Shown: in pieces, positions 1 to 7,392 of the stretch
How the letters are laid out: the number at the start of each line of letters is the position of its first letter
How positions within the stretch are numbered: position 1 is the first letter of the stretch
NCBI GenBank assembly: GCA_013002105.1
Contig: JABDKS010000410.1
Span: 1-8,799, forward strand
Direction of reading: 5' to 3'
Length of the DNA stretch: 8,799 bases
Origin: Pirellulaceae bacterium
Lineage (GTDB): Bacteria > Planctomycetota > Planctomycetia > Pirellulales > Pirellulaceae
Position numbers and translations under genes: made by a program
The notes under the pieces: model-generated
Databases searched by the model: none
Seen by the model: only the letters and a program-made list of their open reading frames with translations
What the model was told of the DNA's origin: nothing

Positions 1-335
1 AGTTGCAACTGAACCCCACACGGCTTGCGTCCAATGCGATTGGCGGCCTGCTCTTCGGTGCGGGATTTGCGCTGTCCGCGTATTGTCCTGGGACGGGAGC
101 AGCAGCGCTGGGGCAGGGAAATTTTGATGCGTTGTCGATGATCTTTGGAATGGTCGCGGGTTCGTATCTATTCGCCGAGGCGTCCGGTTGGATCAGTCGC
201 AACATCGATCCGGTCGGTGATCGTGGCGAGCTCACATTGGCAGACTGGTTGCCGGGTAGCCGAATGGCCATCAGCATCGCGATGGCCGTTGTTCTGGTGG
301 CTGTGTTGATCGTGATCGAAGTAGCCACCGGCTGA
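1..335 (+). CDS. YeeE/YedE-family sulfur transport membrane protein, C-terminal part (5' end outside window)
   Basis: This is the end of an integral membrane protein related to YeeE/YedE (TsuA-type) transporters, a family known for uptake of thiosulfate or other sulfur compounds. Residues are counted from the TTG at position 3. A glycine-rich membrane helix (about 12-30) leads into the family's Cys-Pro-Gly-Thr motif, with Cys28 in the position of the conserved cysteine implicated in substrate passage. A second helix follows (about 40-60), then a polar linker (63-83) and a last hydrophobic segment (88-107). Family members and half-size subunits are normally longer at the N-terminus, and the reading frame is open to the window edge, so the TTG is probably internal and the gene partial. 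The substrate cannot be told from this piece. The next gene starts 67 nt downstream and shows no functional link. The family call is fairly secure; sulfur transport is inferred from the family. Confidence 0.8.
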   Translation, partial: LQLNPTRLASNAIGGLLFGAGFALSAYCPGTGAAALGQGNFDALSMIFGMVAGSYLFAEASGWISRNIDPVGDRGELTLADWLPGSRMAISIAMAVVLVAVLIVIEVATG

Positions 336-402
336 TTCGAATCTAAATTGCAAGCTGCCGCAGGATCTTCGCTCGCCGCCCTCCTCCTGTCTAAACACTC
401 CA

Positions 403-1125
403 ATGCTGAATCAAATGCAAAGGTCTGCTACCGCCTTGGCTGATCGTCTCGGTGGCATGCGGGTAACTGTTCAGAAATGCCTGCGGAGTGTTCGTCAGAC
501 CGCTCAGTTTGCGCTCGCCTGGATGGCTCGTCCTGGCGAGGTGGCTTCGTTGGTTCCCAGTTCACGGGCCTTACATCGGCGGCTAACGCACAGCGTCCAA
601 GCCGCGCGAGCCCAATCGGTGATCGAGCTAGGTCCTGGCATCGGTAACACGACCCGCGCGTTGTTACGCGGATTAGATCAGAATGCGACCCTCGTGGCCG
701 TCGAAATCGTGCCTGAGTTCGCGGAGGTCTTGCGGCAAATTGACGACTCGCGATTGATCGTGGTCCAGGGAGACGCGAGCGACTTGGACGACGTGATGAG
801 ACGCCATGGCTTGGAGTCGGTCGACATGATCGTGTCCGGGGTGCCCTTTTCGACGATGGATCAGACAACTGCTTCGTCACTCTTGACTACAATACATTCG
901 GTACTGAAACCTGGTGGTATCTTTTTGGCCTATCAGCTGCTTGATTCTGTCGCCCACTACGCGAGTAAGCGTTTTGGGCGTCCAAAAGTTTCCTATGTTT
1001 GGTGGAACTTGCCGCCACTACGAATATTCCGATGGTCCCAAACCGAACAGCCATCCAGTGCTGATACGGAACTCTCGGATGAATTGCCTGCACGTCATCG
1101 TCGTTTAACTCCATTGTCTTTTTAA
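403..1125 (+). CDS. SAM-dependent methyltransferase, phospholipid N-methyltransferase-like (PmtA/COG3963 type)
   Basis: This is a 240-residue class I Rossmann-fold methyltransferase. Motif I, the SAM-binding glycine loop ELGPGIGNTT, is at residues 75-84. The acidic residue ending strand 2 is Glu101 (VAVEIVPEF), GDAS lies at 123-126, and the motif IV-like SGVPFS is at 145-150. The N-terminal block with ARPGEVASLVPSSRAL (42-57) and the SG(V/L)P motif resemble bacterial phospholipid N-methyltransferases, which methylate phosphatidylethanolamine at the inner membrane towards phosphatidylcholine, and related rRNA adenine methyltransferase-like proteins. The lipid substrate is inferred. There is no NPPY motif, which argues against a DNA adenine or protein-glutamine methyltransferase. 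The ATG at 403 gives the full N-terminal helix, but no good Shine-Dalgarno site precedes it and the ATG at 415 is possible. The MgtC-like gene begins 15 nt after the stop, so the two are probably cotranscribed. Confidence 0.78.
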   Translation: MLNQMQRSATALADRLGGMRVTVQKCLRSVRQTAQFALAWMARPGEVASLVPSSRALHRRLTHSVQAARAQSVIELGPGIGNTTRALLRGLDQNATLVAVEIVPEFAEVLRQIDDSRLIVVQGDASDLDDVMRRHGLESVDMIVSGVPFSTMDQTTASSLLTTIHSVLKPGGIFLAYQLLDSVAHYASKRFGRPKVSYVWWNLPPLRIFRWSQTEQPSSADTELSDELPARHRRLTPLSF

Positions 1126-1130
1126 GTAGC

Positions 1131-1137
1131 GGGAGGT
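1131..1137 (+). promoter_or_regulatory. Strong Shine-Dalgarno site for the MgtC-like gene
   Basis: The sequence GGGAGGT, a near-perfect anti-16S match, sits in the 15-nt gap between the methyltransferase stop and the ATG at 1141. Only 3-4 nt separate it from the start codon, which is short. It is the strongest such site in the window and fixes the ATG at 1141 as the start. Confidence 0.7.
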
Positions 1138-1140
1138 GGC

Positions 1141-2430
1141 ATGATTGAAACGTACCAAGCCATCGCCATCTCTCTCGGTCTTGGACTGATAGTCGGGCTT
1201 CAGCGTGAGTGGAAAGAATCCGACATCGCCGGAATTCGGACATTCCCACTGATCACGCTGTTGGGAACCGTTTTGGGTCAAGTCAGCGCCGGCGACATCA
1301 ACTTGTTGATCGCGGCAGGACTGATATCTGTTGCGGTGTTGCTGGTCAGCGTCAACATTGTCAAAGCGAAAGCGTCCGAATTTGATTTTGGATTGACTAC
1401 TGAGATTGCCGCTTTGGTGATGTACGGCGTCGGAGTGACGCTGGCCATGAAAATGACGGGGCCGGCGGTGGTGGTGACGGGTATCGTTGCGGTTCTCTTG
1501 CACCTAAAGCAACGTCTGCACAACATCGTCGACCGAATGGCGGAAAAGGACATTCGCTCTGTCATTCACTTGGTGTTGATCGCACTGGTTATCTTGCCCG
1601 TTTTGCCGGATCAGACCTATGGACCGTACGATGTATTGAACCCCTACAAAATTTGGCGGATGGTCGTGTTGATCGTCGGAATCAGCATGTCGGCCTACGT
1701 CATCTACAAACTGGTAGGCGCTCGAGCCGGAGCGGTCTTGGGTGGGATACTTGGTGGGCTGATTTCCAGTACCGCCACGACCGTCAGTTATGCTCGCCAG
1801 ACCAAAGAAAACGCCGACGCCGGCGCGATGGCTGCGTTGGTGATTGTGATCGCATCGACGATCGTCAATTTGCGGGTGTTGATCGAAGTTGGCGTCGTCG
1901 CACCGCGGTTGCTGAACGTGGCATTGTTGCCGATTGCCTTATTGATGGTCCTGATGACGATCGAGTGCCTGGTGCTGTTTTTTCCGTTACGCAATCGGGT
2001 TACCAAGCCGCCCGATCATGATAATCCCGCACAGCTAAAACCTGCCATCATCTTTGGAGCACTCTATGCGGTTGTGCTCTTTATTGTCGCGGCGGCCAAA
2101 GAACACTTCGGCGATCAAGCACTCTATGTGGTTGCCATCATTTCCGGATTGACCGACGTCGATGCCATTACACTGTCGACTGCGAGACTATTTCAACAAG
2201 ACCGTCTTGAAGCTGGTACAGCATGGCGTGTCATTCTAATAGCCACGTTGTCCAATCTCGTATTCAAGGCGGGAGCCGTCGCTGTCCTGGGAAGCAGAAA
2301 GCTATTGTTCTATGTTGCAATCCTGTTTGGGATTGCGATCGCCGGCGGCGTTGGCCTGTTGTTGTTTTGGCCCGATGTCGAGGTATCGGCGCTGCAGGAT
2401 CTGATCGGCTCGGGATCCAAAACGCAGTGA
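1141..2430 (+). CDS. MgtC/SapB N-terminal domain plus DUF4010 membrane protein
   Basis: This is a 429-residue polytopic inner-membrane protein. The N-terminal part (about 5-135) is an MgtC/SapB-type domain with the signature LGLGLIVGLQREW (12-24) and GIRTFPLITLLG (31-42). The C-terminal part (about 165-410) matches DUF4010, with a glycine-rich GGLISSTATTVSYARQ (205-220) and SGLTDVDAITLS (335-346). I count roughly ten to thirteen hydrophobic segments, with a charged loop at 283-300. MgtC domains are linked to Mg2+ limitation and control of membrane ATPase activity in pathogens, but the role of the MgtC-DUF4010 fusion is not established, and transport should not be assumed. Length fits the fused family, so the gene looks intact. 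It lies 15 nt after the phospholipid-methyltransferase-like gene and is probably in the same operon. A hairpin at 2459-2489 may end the transcript. Confidence 0.85.
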   Translation: MIETYQAIAISLGLGLIVGLQREWKESDIAGIRTFPLITLLGTVLGQVSAGDINLLIAAGLISVAVLLVSVNIVKAKASEFDFGLTTEIAALVMYGVGVTLAMKMTGPAVVVTGIVAVLLHLKQRLHNIVDRMAEKDIRSVIHLVLIALVILPVLPDQTYGPYDVLNPYKIWRMVVLIVGISMSAYVIYKLVGARAGAVLGGILGGLISSTATTVSYARQTKENADAGAMAALVIVIASTIVNLRVLIEVGVVAPRLLNVALLPIALLMVLMTIECLVLFFPLRNRVTKPPDHDNPAQLKPAIIFGALYAVVLFIVAAAKEHFGDQALYVVAIISGLTDVDAITLSTARLFQQDRLEAGTAWRVILIATLSNLVFKAGAVAVLGSRKLLFYVAILFGIAIAGGVGLLLFWPDVEVSALQDLIGSGSKTQ

Positions 2431-2652
2431 TCACGATGCCAACTTGGTGTTACAATAAGCATCGGCTCGCCGATGCGAGCCGACGATGCTGGTAGCGGGG
2501 TTTGGCGAATCATAGTTGCTCGGCTAAGGGCCCGTAACTGGTTCGATCGGATCACGTGAAACGAATCGTGTTGACGATTTTATTCGGGTCAGCTGTGTAG
2601 GCGTCGATGAATCGATTTTAGTTTCCGCGTAAGTCGTGAGCAAATACGAACG
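2431..2652 (+). other. Intergenic region upstream of the signalling pair
   Basis: This 222-nt stretch contains no credible ORF. It holds a stable hairpin near its start (2459-2489) and a short interrupted palindrome TCGAT-GA-ATCGA (2604-2615) 37 nt before the next ATG. A TTGACG at 2571-2576 resembles a -35 box, but no good -10 hexamer lies at the expected distance, so no promoter is called. The ATG at 2653 has no clear Shine-Dalgarno site. Confidence 0.45.
2459..2489 (+). terminator. GC-rich hairpin, possible transcription end of the methyltransferase/MgtC operon
   Basis: The left arm TCGGCTCGC (2462-2470) pairs perfectly with GCGAGCCGA (2475-2483) around a CGAT tetraloop (2471-2474). Skipping a 3-nt bulge (2484-2486), a further three base pairs join 2459-2461 with 2487-2489. 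It starts 29 nt after the MgtC-like stop codon. No run of T follows, so it is not a classic intrinsic terminator. It could be an atypical terminator, a 3'-end stabiliser or a protein-binding palindrome. Confidence 0.4.
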
Positions 2653-3210
2653 ATGAGTGACGAAACCAACCTACCGGTGATCAACCAGTTGCCCATCGAT
2701 CTGGGCCGAGACGTGTTCTTGCGCACTCTGTTGCGAGAGTTATCGGGGACGCTGCAGGATGTCGTGGGTCTGGACGAGGCGGCCGGATTTGTTTCAGTGG
2801 TCGGCCAGCGGATGGGCGATCAAATCAACGACATGTACCAAAATGCCAGCGGATGCTCCCATTTGGACAATCAGCAGGTCGGGGAAGTCCTGGTCGACTT
2901 GAAACGACGCATTCACGGTGATTTCTATATCATCTCCCAAGATGAAACGAAAATCGTGCTCGGTAATCGCGCGTGTCCCTTTGGCGACAAAGTGTTGGGG
3001 CGACCGGCTCTGTGCATGATGACTTCGAACGTGTTTGGAGTGATTGCATCAGACAATTTGGGATACGCAAAGGTGAGTATCGAAGAAGCAATTGCTCGCG
3101 GTGATGCGGGATGTCGGGTGGTTGTCTATTTGCAAGAATCCGATGAGGCCGCCGCGGCGGAAGGCCGGGAGTACTTTTCCGACGATGCGAATGAAAGCGA
3201 TTTAAGTTGA
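2653..3210 (+). CDS. Methanogen output domain 1 (MetOD1) protein, four-cysteine putative sensor/output partner
   Basis: This 185-residue soluble protein matches, from memory of the family, proteins annotated as methanogen output domain 1-containing. Recognisable blocks are [19 protein letters not shown] (16-34), [14 protein letters not shown] (45-58), [10 protein letters not shown] (78-87), [21 protein letters not shown] (105-125, a conserved core with two cysteines) and [11 protein letters not shown] (150-160). Cysteines 68, 108, 121 and 154 could bind a metal, an iron-sulfur cluster or another redox ligand; that is inference. The domain was named as an output module of archaeal signalling proteins, and its biochemical activity is unknown to me. 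The tail (161-185) is acidic and probably disordered. The stop overlaps the TTG start of the hybrid histidine kinase by 4 nt, so the two are almost certainly cotranslated and functionally linked. No Shine-Dalgarno site is evident at this ATG, but the N-terminus fits the family. Confidence 0.78.
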   Translation: MSDETNLPVINQLPIDLGRDVFLRTLLRELSGTLQDVVGLDEAAGFVSVVGQRMGDQINDMYQNASGCSHLDNQQVGEVLVDLKRRIHGDFYIISQDETKIVLGNRACPFGDKVLGRPALCMMTSNVFGVIASDNLGYAKVSIEEAIARGDAGCRVVVYLQESDEAAAAEGREYFSDDANESDLS

Positions 3211-5288
3211 CCCCGGATACATTCGACGTCGTATTTCAGCAGCTGAATGAGTCATTCGTCCTGATGACGTCCGATGGTGTAATTCTATCGATCAATCAGT
3301 CGGCTGTTTCAGCGATTACCGCCAACGGGGTCGATCGAGGTCACGACGACATTCGCCGTCGTAATCTATCCGAATTCGTTGCCGACCCACAAACATCGTT
3401 GTCCTCATTGCTGCGGTCGGCGCGACGTGCCTCGGGTCAAACCATCGGAGCACTCCGTTTTTGTGGATCGGAGGAGCCGGCGCGGGTCTATTGTCAGCGG
3501 ATCGTCACCTCGCCGAGCGATCCTTGTTTTCTTTTGATGCGAATTGCTTCACGGAGTGATTCGCTGAATCAATTCGCAACGTTAAACGACAAAGTCAACC
3601 AGCTTAACGGCGAGATTTCACGGCGGCGTACCGCAGAACGTGCCTTACGCGTCGAACGCGATGTCGCAGTATTCGGTAGAGATATTGGCATCGCACTGGT
3701 GCAGTCGGCGGATTTGGAGCCGGCGATGAGTCAATGTACTGATTTGATGGTTGATCGATTGGGTGCGGCCTTCGCCCGTATTTGGCTTGCAGATGAAAAC
3801 GGGGAAACGCTGCGGCTAGTTGCCAGCAGTGGCATTTATACGCACACGGATGGTGATCACAGTCAAATCGCTTTTGGCGACTACAAAATCGGACGCATTG
3901 CTGTCCAGCAACAACCCCATGTGACCAATCAAGTCGTTGGGGACAAGGAAATTCACAATCAACAGTGGGCGCAGCGCGAAGCGATGGTTGCCTTTGCGGG
4001 ATACCCGTTGATTGATGATGGTGCCACAGTGGGAGTGATGGGAATTTTTGCCCAGCAAAAGCTCAGCGAAACCGTCGTTATCGCGATGGCTTCGGTCGCC
4101 AACGCGATTGCTTTGCGAATTCGTAAACAATCGATTCAAGACGGCTTGGCCAAACAAACGCTCGCATTGCGAGAGGCCGATCGTCGCAAAGATGAATTTT
4201 TGGCGATGCTCTCACACGAGCTTCGTAATCCGTTGGCACCGGTCCGATCAGGCTTGGATCTTTTGGCGATGGAGAAAACCGAATACCACGACACCATTAC
4301 GCTGATGCAAACCCAGGTTGAACACCTGGTTCGACTGGTTGATGACCTGATGGATGTGTCTCGAATCATGCGAGGTAAAGTTCAACTGAGACGGCGCAAC
4401 GTGGAGTTGTCTCATCTGGTCGGGCAGGCCGTCGCAACGCTTGCCGACGCATTGCAGGACCGGCATCTGGAACTGGTCGTCCCCGAGACACCGACTTACG
4501 TCGTCGCCGACCCGGTCCGGCTCAAACAGGTTGTCGAGAATCTGGTCAAAAACGCCTGCAAGTATTCTGATGAGGGCTCGAGAATTTGGGTCAAATTATC
4601 ACAGCGGGAGTCGCGTGTTTTGATTCATGTCCAGGATGACGGGATCGGTATTGACCCCGAATTGTTGCCGCACCTGTTTGACTTGTTTACTCAGTCGCCA
4701 AGAACGTTAGATCGATCACAGGGCGGTTTGGGAATTGGACTCACACTGGTCAAGTCGCTTGTTGAACTGCACGGCGGCAGCGTCACCGCCATGAGCGAAG
4801 GATTGGGAAAGGGATCGACCTTTACGATTGATTTGCCGTTTGACGAAAATTCCGTTCCCGCCAGTGAACCGGCAACCGAGAGTGACCCGGTCGTAACGGA
4901 ATTGTCATGTCGACCACTGCGAATTCTGGCTGTCGATGACAATCGATCCGCGCGGACCATGCTCGCGCGGTTATTCGAAAAAATGGGACCGCACCAGGTC
5001 ACCACAGCGGAGGATGGACCTTCGGCGATCGAGGAGTTTAAAAAGCTGGATCCTGATCTGGTATTGCTGGACATCGGGTTGCCAGGAATGGATGGCTACG
5101 CGGTGGCCAAAGCCTTCGGACAACTCCGTCAAGATCGCTCTTGTCTGTTGGTGGCATTGACTGGCTACGGTCGCAAAGAAGATCGCGAACGATCTCGCGC
5201 CAGCGGGTTCGACGTGCATCTTGTCAAGCCGCCGGGAGTTCAACAGCTCCGCGATCTCTTGCGGCATCCCAAACTCAGCGGGCCGTAG
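3207..5288 (+). CDS. Soluble hybrid histidine kinase (PAS-GAF-HisKA-HATPase-REC)
   Basis: This is a 693-residue signalling kinase without membrane segments or signal peptide, so probably cytoplasmic. Domains in order are a PAS-like domain (about 5-115), a charged coiled-coil linker (about 120-155), a GAF domain (about 160-305), a second short helix, HisKA with SHELRNPL and phospho-acceptor His337, and a HATPase_c domain. The ATPase shows the N box [10 protein letters not shown] (445-454), G1 DDGIGI (477-482) and G2 GGLGIGL (506-512). After a linker, a C-terminal receiver (about 570-685) has the acidic pair Asp577/Asp578, phospho-acceptor Asp622 in [11 protein letters not shown], Thr652 and Lys674. 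All catalytic residues are present. There is no DNA-binding output domain, so phosphate must pass to another protein or the receiver must act by contact. The TTG start overlaps the MetOD1 stop; the first internal ATG (residue 20) would cut the PAS domain. The signal sensed is unknown. Confidence 0.92.
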   Translation: MTPDTFDVVFQQLNESFVLMTSDGVILSINQSAVSAITANGVDRGHDDIRRRNLSEFVADPQTSLSSLLRSARRASGQTIGALRFCGSEEPARVYCQRIVTSPSDPCFLLMRIASRSDSLNQFATLNDKVNQLNGEISRRRTAERALRVERDVAVFGRDIGIALVQSADLEPAMSQCTDLMVDRLGAAFARIWLADENGETLRLVASSGIYTHTDGDHSQIAFGDYKIGRIAVQQQPHVTNQVVGDKEIHNQQWAQREAMVAFAGYPLIDDGATVGVMGIFAQQKLSETVVIAMASVANAIALRIRKQSIQDGLAKQTLALREADRRKDEFLAMLSHELRNPLAPVRSGLDLLAMEKTEYHDTITLMQTQVEHLVRLVDDLMDVSRIMRGKVQLRRRNVELSHLVGQAVATLADALQDRHLELVVPETPTYVVADPVRLKQVVENLVKNACKYSDEGSRIWVKLSQRESRVLIHVQDDGIGIDPELLPHLFDLFTQSPRTLDRSQGGLGIGLTLVKSLVELHGGSVTAMSEGLGKGSTFTIDLPFDENSVPASEPATESDPVVTELSCRPLRILAVDDNRSARTMLARLFEKMGPHQVTTAEDGPSAIEEFKKLDPDLVLLDIGLPGMDGYAVAKAFGQLRQDRSCLLVALTGYGRKEDRERSRASGFDVHLVKPPGVQQLRDLLRHPKLSGP

Positions 5289-5617
5289 TCTTTTGGCCGC
5301 GTCGTCGCGTCTCGGTCCTTCCCTGCACTCAAAGCATCGGGTCAGACGCGTCAGCGAGGTGCATTAAAGGATGCTCTGAGTACGGATCCTGTGATTCAAC
5401 GTGGCAGATGTGTGGTCGTGGGCTTGCGTCCTATGGAGCATTCGGCCGATCGATTGGTTGATCGCTAGGCAACCAGACTGGTCAGCTTGCGTCCAAGAAT
5501 CGTCCTGCACGGGACATATTCTAAATTCTTCGACCGTTTCTTCCGTCATGGCCCCGGCTTTGCTTTTGCAGCTTTGCCAGAAACTTGTCCTCAATAGTTC
5601 GTCGAAGGGAACACCTG
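5289..5617 (+). other. 329-nt non-coding stretch before the UbiB-like kinase gene
   Basis: I find no credible gene here: the short ORFs on both strands are low-complexity or random-looking and clash with the downstream start. Visible elements are a GGTTG/CAACC inverted repeat with a 9-nt loop (5456-5474), an 11-nt odd palindrome ACCAGACTGGT next to it (5471-5481), and a 10-nt direct repeat GCTTGCGTCC (5422-5431 and 5485-5494). An AT-richer patch at 5515-5530 might lie in a promoter, but no hexamer pair is convincing. The region likely carries the leader and promoter of the next gene. Confidence 0.4.
5604..5610 (+). promoter_or_regulatory. Shine-Dalgarno site that decides the UbiB-like start
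   Basis: GAAGGGA lies 7 nt before the ATG at 5618. The same frame also opens at a TTG (5585), but that start has no comparable site and would add eleven residues unlike the family, so 5618 is preferred. Confidence 0.65.
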
Positions 5618-7249
5618 ATGTTGCAGCTTGCTAAGAACGCCGGTCAGTACGTGGAATTAGCCAAAGTCCTATTCCGACATGGTCGTGGCGAGTTGGCCAC
5701 AATACTGGGATTGGATGCCGCCGAGCAGCCCGCCGACGAGTCCTCGACCCCCGAGTCGCTAGCTCGTGATATCGAAAAACTGGGGCCGGCCTACATCAAG
5801 CTCGCGCAGATCGCCAGCACGCGCGAGGACATGATTTCCGCGGACTACATCGAGGCGCTTTCGAGATTACAGGATGATGTCGAACCGGTCGCTGCCGAAG
5901 ACATTCGCAATATCATCCGCGAAGAGCTTGGAGTCGGGCCTGATAAACTGTTTGCGCAATTCGACGACAGTCCGCTGGCTTGTGCGTCGTTAGGCCAAGT
6001 TCACCGAGCGACCTTACGAGACGGTCGAGAAGTCGTTGTGAAGGTACAACGTCCTGATGTAGCCGAAGATGCCAAAACACAATTGGCGGCGTTGCGGGAC
6101 CTCGCGAAGATCGCAGACTCGAAGTCTGAAATTGGTCGAAAGTTTCGTTTTTGCACCCTGGTCGATGCGGTCGACTATGCAATGTCATTGGAACTGGACT
6201 ATCGCACAGAAGCAGCCAACCTGCTGCATCTCAAGGAGAACCTCCGCGAGTTCGATTCGATGCGAGTTCCCGAACCCATCGAGTCGCTCGTGACCCGCCG
6301 CGTGTTGGTGATGGAAAAATTGACCGGTAGCGCGCTCAAGGACGTCAGTGGTGTCGTTCTGAACGAGATCGATACTGAATCGATGGCTCACGACATCATT
6401 GAAGCCTACTTGCAGCAGATTTTGGTCGACGGCCTCTTTCACGCCGATCCCCATCCAGGGAACTTGTTGTTAACGGCCGATCACAAATTGGGTCTGATCG
6501 ACGGTGGAATGGTCGTTTCGGTGTCGCCCAAGTTTCGCCGCAGAATGGGGGCAGTGCTGATAGCAATCAGCGAGCGCGAAGGCGAAGAAGCTGCCAGGTT
6601 GGTCACGGAAATCGGACGTCTGGAGGACGGTGCGTCCGTAGACGAATTGATCACGAGCATCAGTCGTATCATCGCGCGTCAGGACGATTCTCCGACTCAG
6701 ACACTTTCGCCTGGCAAAACCATTGTTCAGCTTTTGAACGTTGCGGGCGAAAAAGGACTCGTACTGCCTTTCGAGTTGGTGCTGTACAGCAAGGCTCTGT
6801 TGCAAATGGAGAACACGGTCTTCAGGCTTTGTCCGGATATCGATCTGCGTCAAATTGTTCGCAGTTATTCGACACGATTACTTGCCGAACGAACCGGCGA
6901 ACAGTTGTCGCTCGGTCAGATCGCGCGCAGCGCTCTGGACTCTGTCGAACTCGCATCCGAATTGCCGCGACGATTGAATCGGATCACGGAACTGGTTTCA
7001 GAGAATGCCCTGCGTGTGACCGTCGACGCGGTCGACGAGCAGGAATTGTTGGCGGGAATTCACAAAATCGCCAATCGAATTACCGCCGGTCTGGTCACCA
7101 CGGCACTGATTATCAGTGCCAGTTTGTTGATGCGTGTCGACGCGGGACCGATGTTATTCGGTTTTCCAGCTCTTGCGACCATCTTCTTTCTGATCGCCGC
7201 TTTGATCGGCTTCTACCTTGTATGGCTCGCATTGGTCAAAGACGCGTAG
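5618..7249 (+). CDS. ABC1/UbiB (ADCK/COQ8-like) atypical protein kinase-like membrane protein
   Basis: This 543-residue protein belongs to the ABC1/UbiB/COQ8 family of protein-kinase-like ATPases, which support quinone and lipid metabolism at membranes. Seen in order are a short N-terminal helix, the family KxGQ region as KLAQ (61-64), the Ala-rich loop as ACASLGQV (121-128) and the ATP-binding lysine in VVKV (Lys142). LELDYRTEAANL (191-202) follows, then the catalytic loop HADPHPGN (275-282, Asp277 and Asn282) and the metal-binding Asp295 in LIDGGM. Two hydrophobic segments close the protein (about 488-507 and 513-539), as in other UbiB proteins. Two motifs deviate: Gly to Ala in KxGQ and Phe to Gly in the DFG position, while the catalytic Lys, Asp and Asn are kept. 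The protein is complete. No ubiquinone or menaquinone biosynthesis gene is adjacent, so its substrate or pathway is unknown; ubiB itself is not claimed. It is preceded by 329 nt without genes, suggesting its own promoter. Confidence 0.9.
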   Translation: MLQLAKNAGQYVELAKVLFRHGRGELATILGLDAAEQPADESSTPESLARDIEKLGPAYIKLAQIASTREDMISADYIEALSRLQDDVEPVAAEDIRNIIREELGVGPDKLFAQFDDSPLACASLGQVHRATLRDGREVVVKVQRPDVAEDAKTQLAALRDLAKIADSKSEIGRKFRFCTLVDAVDYAMSLELDYRTEAANLLHLKENLREFDSMRVPEPIESLVTRRVLVMEKLTGSALKDVSGVVLNEIDTESMAHDIIEAYLQQILVDGLFHADPHPGNLLLTADHKLGLIDGGMVVSVSPKFRRRMGAVLIAISEREGEEAARLVTEIGRLEDGASVDELITSISRIIARQDDSPTQTLSPGKTIVQLLNVAGEKGLVLPFELVLYSKALLQMENTVFRLCPDIDLRQIVRSYSTRLLAERTGEQLSLGQIARSALDSVELASELPRRLNRITELVSENALRVTVDAVDEQELLAGIHKIANRITAGLVTTALIISASLLMRVDAGPMLFGFPALATIFFLIAALIGFYLVWLALVKDA

Positions 7250-7259
7250 CAGATTCGCA

Positions 7260-7284
7260 GCGTCGTTGATATCGGCGACAACGC
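7260..7284 (+). terminator. Imperfect hairpin after the UbiB-like gene
   Basis: GCGTCGTTG (7260-7268) can pair with CGACAACGC (7276-7284) with one mismatch and one G-U pair, around a 7-nt loop, 10 nt after the stop codon. No T run follows, so the terminator call is weak. Confidence 0.25.
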
Positions 7285-7302
7285 GTCATTGAAAACATTC
7301 AA

Positions 7303-7321
7303 CCGATCGACATCCGATCGG
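7303..7321 (+). promoter_or_regulatory. Inverted repeat, candidate operator upstream of the stress protein gene
   Basis: Perfect 7-nt arms CCGATCG (7303-7309) and CGATCGG (7315-7321) surround a 5-nt spacer. It lies in the 143-nt gap between the UbiB-like gene and the general stress protein gene, about 70 nt before the start codon. It could be a dimer-binding operator or a small hairpin. No regulator is identified. Confidence 0.4.
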
Positions 7322-7345
7322 CAAACATTTGGCCCGGCAATTGCT

Positions 7346-7357
7346 ACGTCTAGACGT
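7346..7357 (+). promoter_or_regulatory. Perfect 12-nt palindrome, candidate operator
   Basis: ACGTCTAGACGT is self-complementary over its whole length and ends 35 nt before the start codon at 7393. It has no loop, so it is more likely a protein-binding site than an RNA hairpin. ACGTCT also repeats at 7354-7359 with an 8-nt period. Position and symmetry fit a repressor site overlapping a promoter, which remains inference. Confidence 0.4.
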
Positions 7358-7392
7358 CTCTCAAACAAAACATTTTAAGAAAAGGACGAACC

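Noticed and set aside
428..880. 150-codon open frame on the minus strand
   Set aside because: It is antisense to the methyltransferase core and its Arg/Ser/Pro-rich product looks like a shadow translation.
403..1125. Methyltransferase as a restriction-modification DNA methylase
   Set aside because: It has SGVPFS where DNA adenine methylases have an NPPY/DPPY-type motif, and no restriction endonuclease or target-recognition domain is nearby.
2571..2600. TTGACG as a sigma-70 -35 box for the MetOD1-kinase unit
   Set aside because: No acceptable -10 hexamer is found 16 to 18 nt downstream, so a promoter call would be guesswork.
23..5494. GCTTGCGTCC present at 23-32, 5422-5431 and 5485-5494
   Set aside because: One copy lies inside a coding region and there is no extended similarity around the copies, so a dispersed repeat element is not supported; chance and composition are more likely.
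5364..5594. Possible small minus-strand gene in the same gap
   Set aside because: It has no recognisable domain and a random-looking composition.
5401..5634. Possible small gene on the + strand before the UbiB-like kinase
   Set aside because: The product has no family resemblance, has no ribosome binding site and overlaps the well-supported UbiB-like start in another frame.
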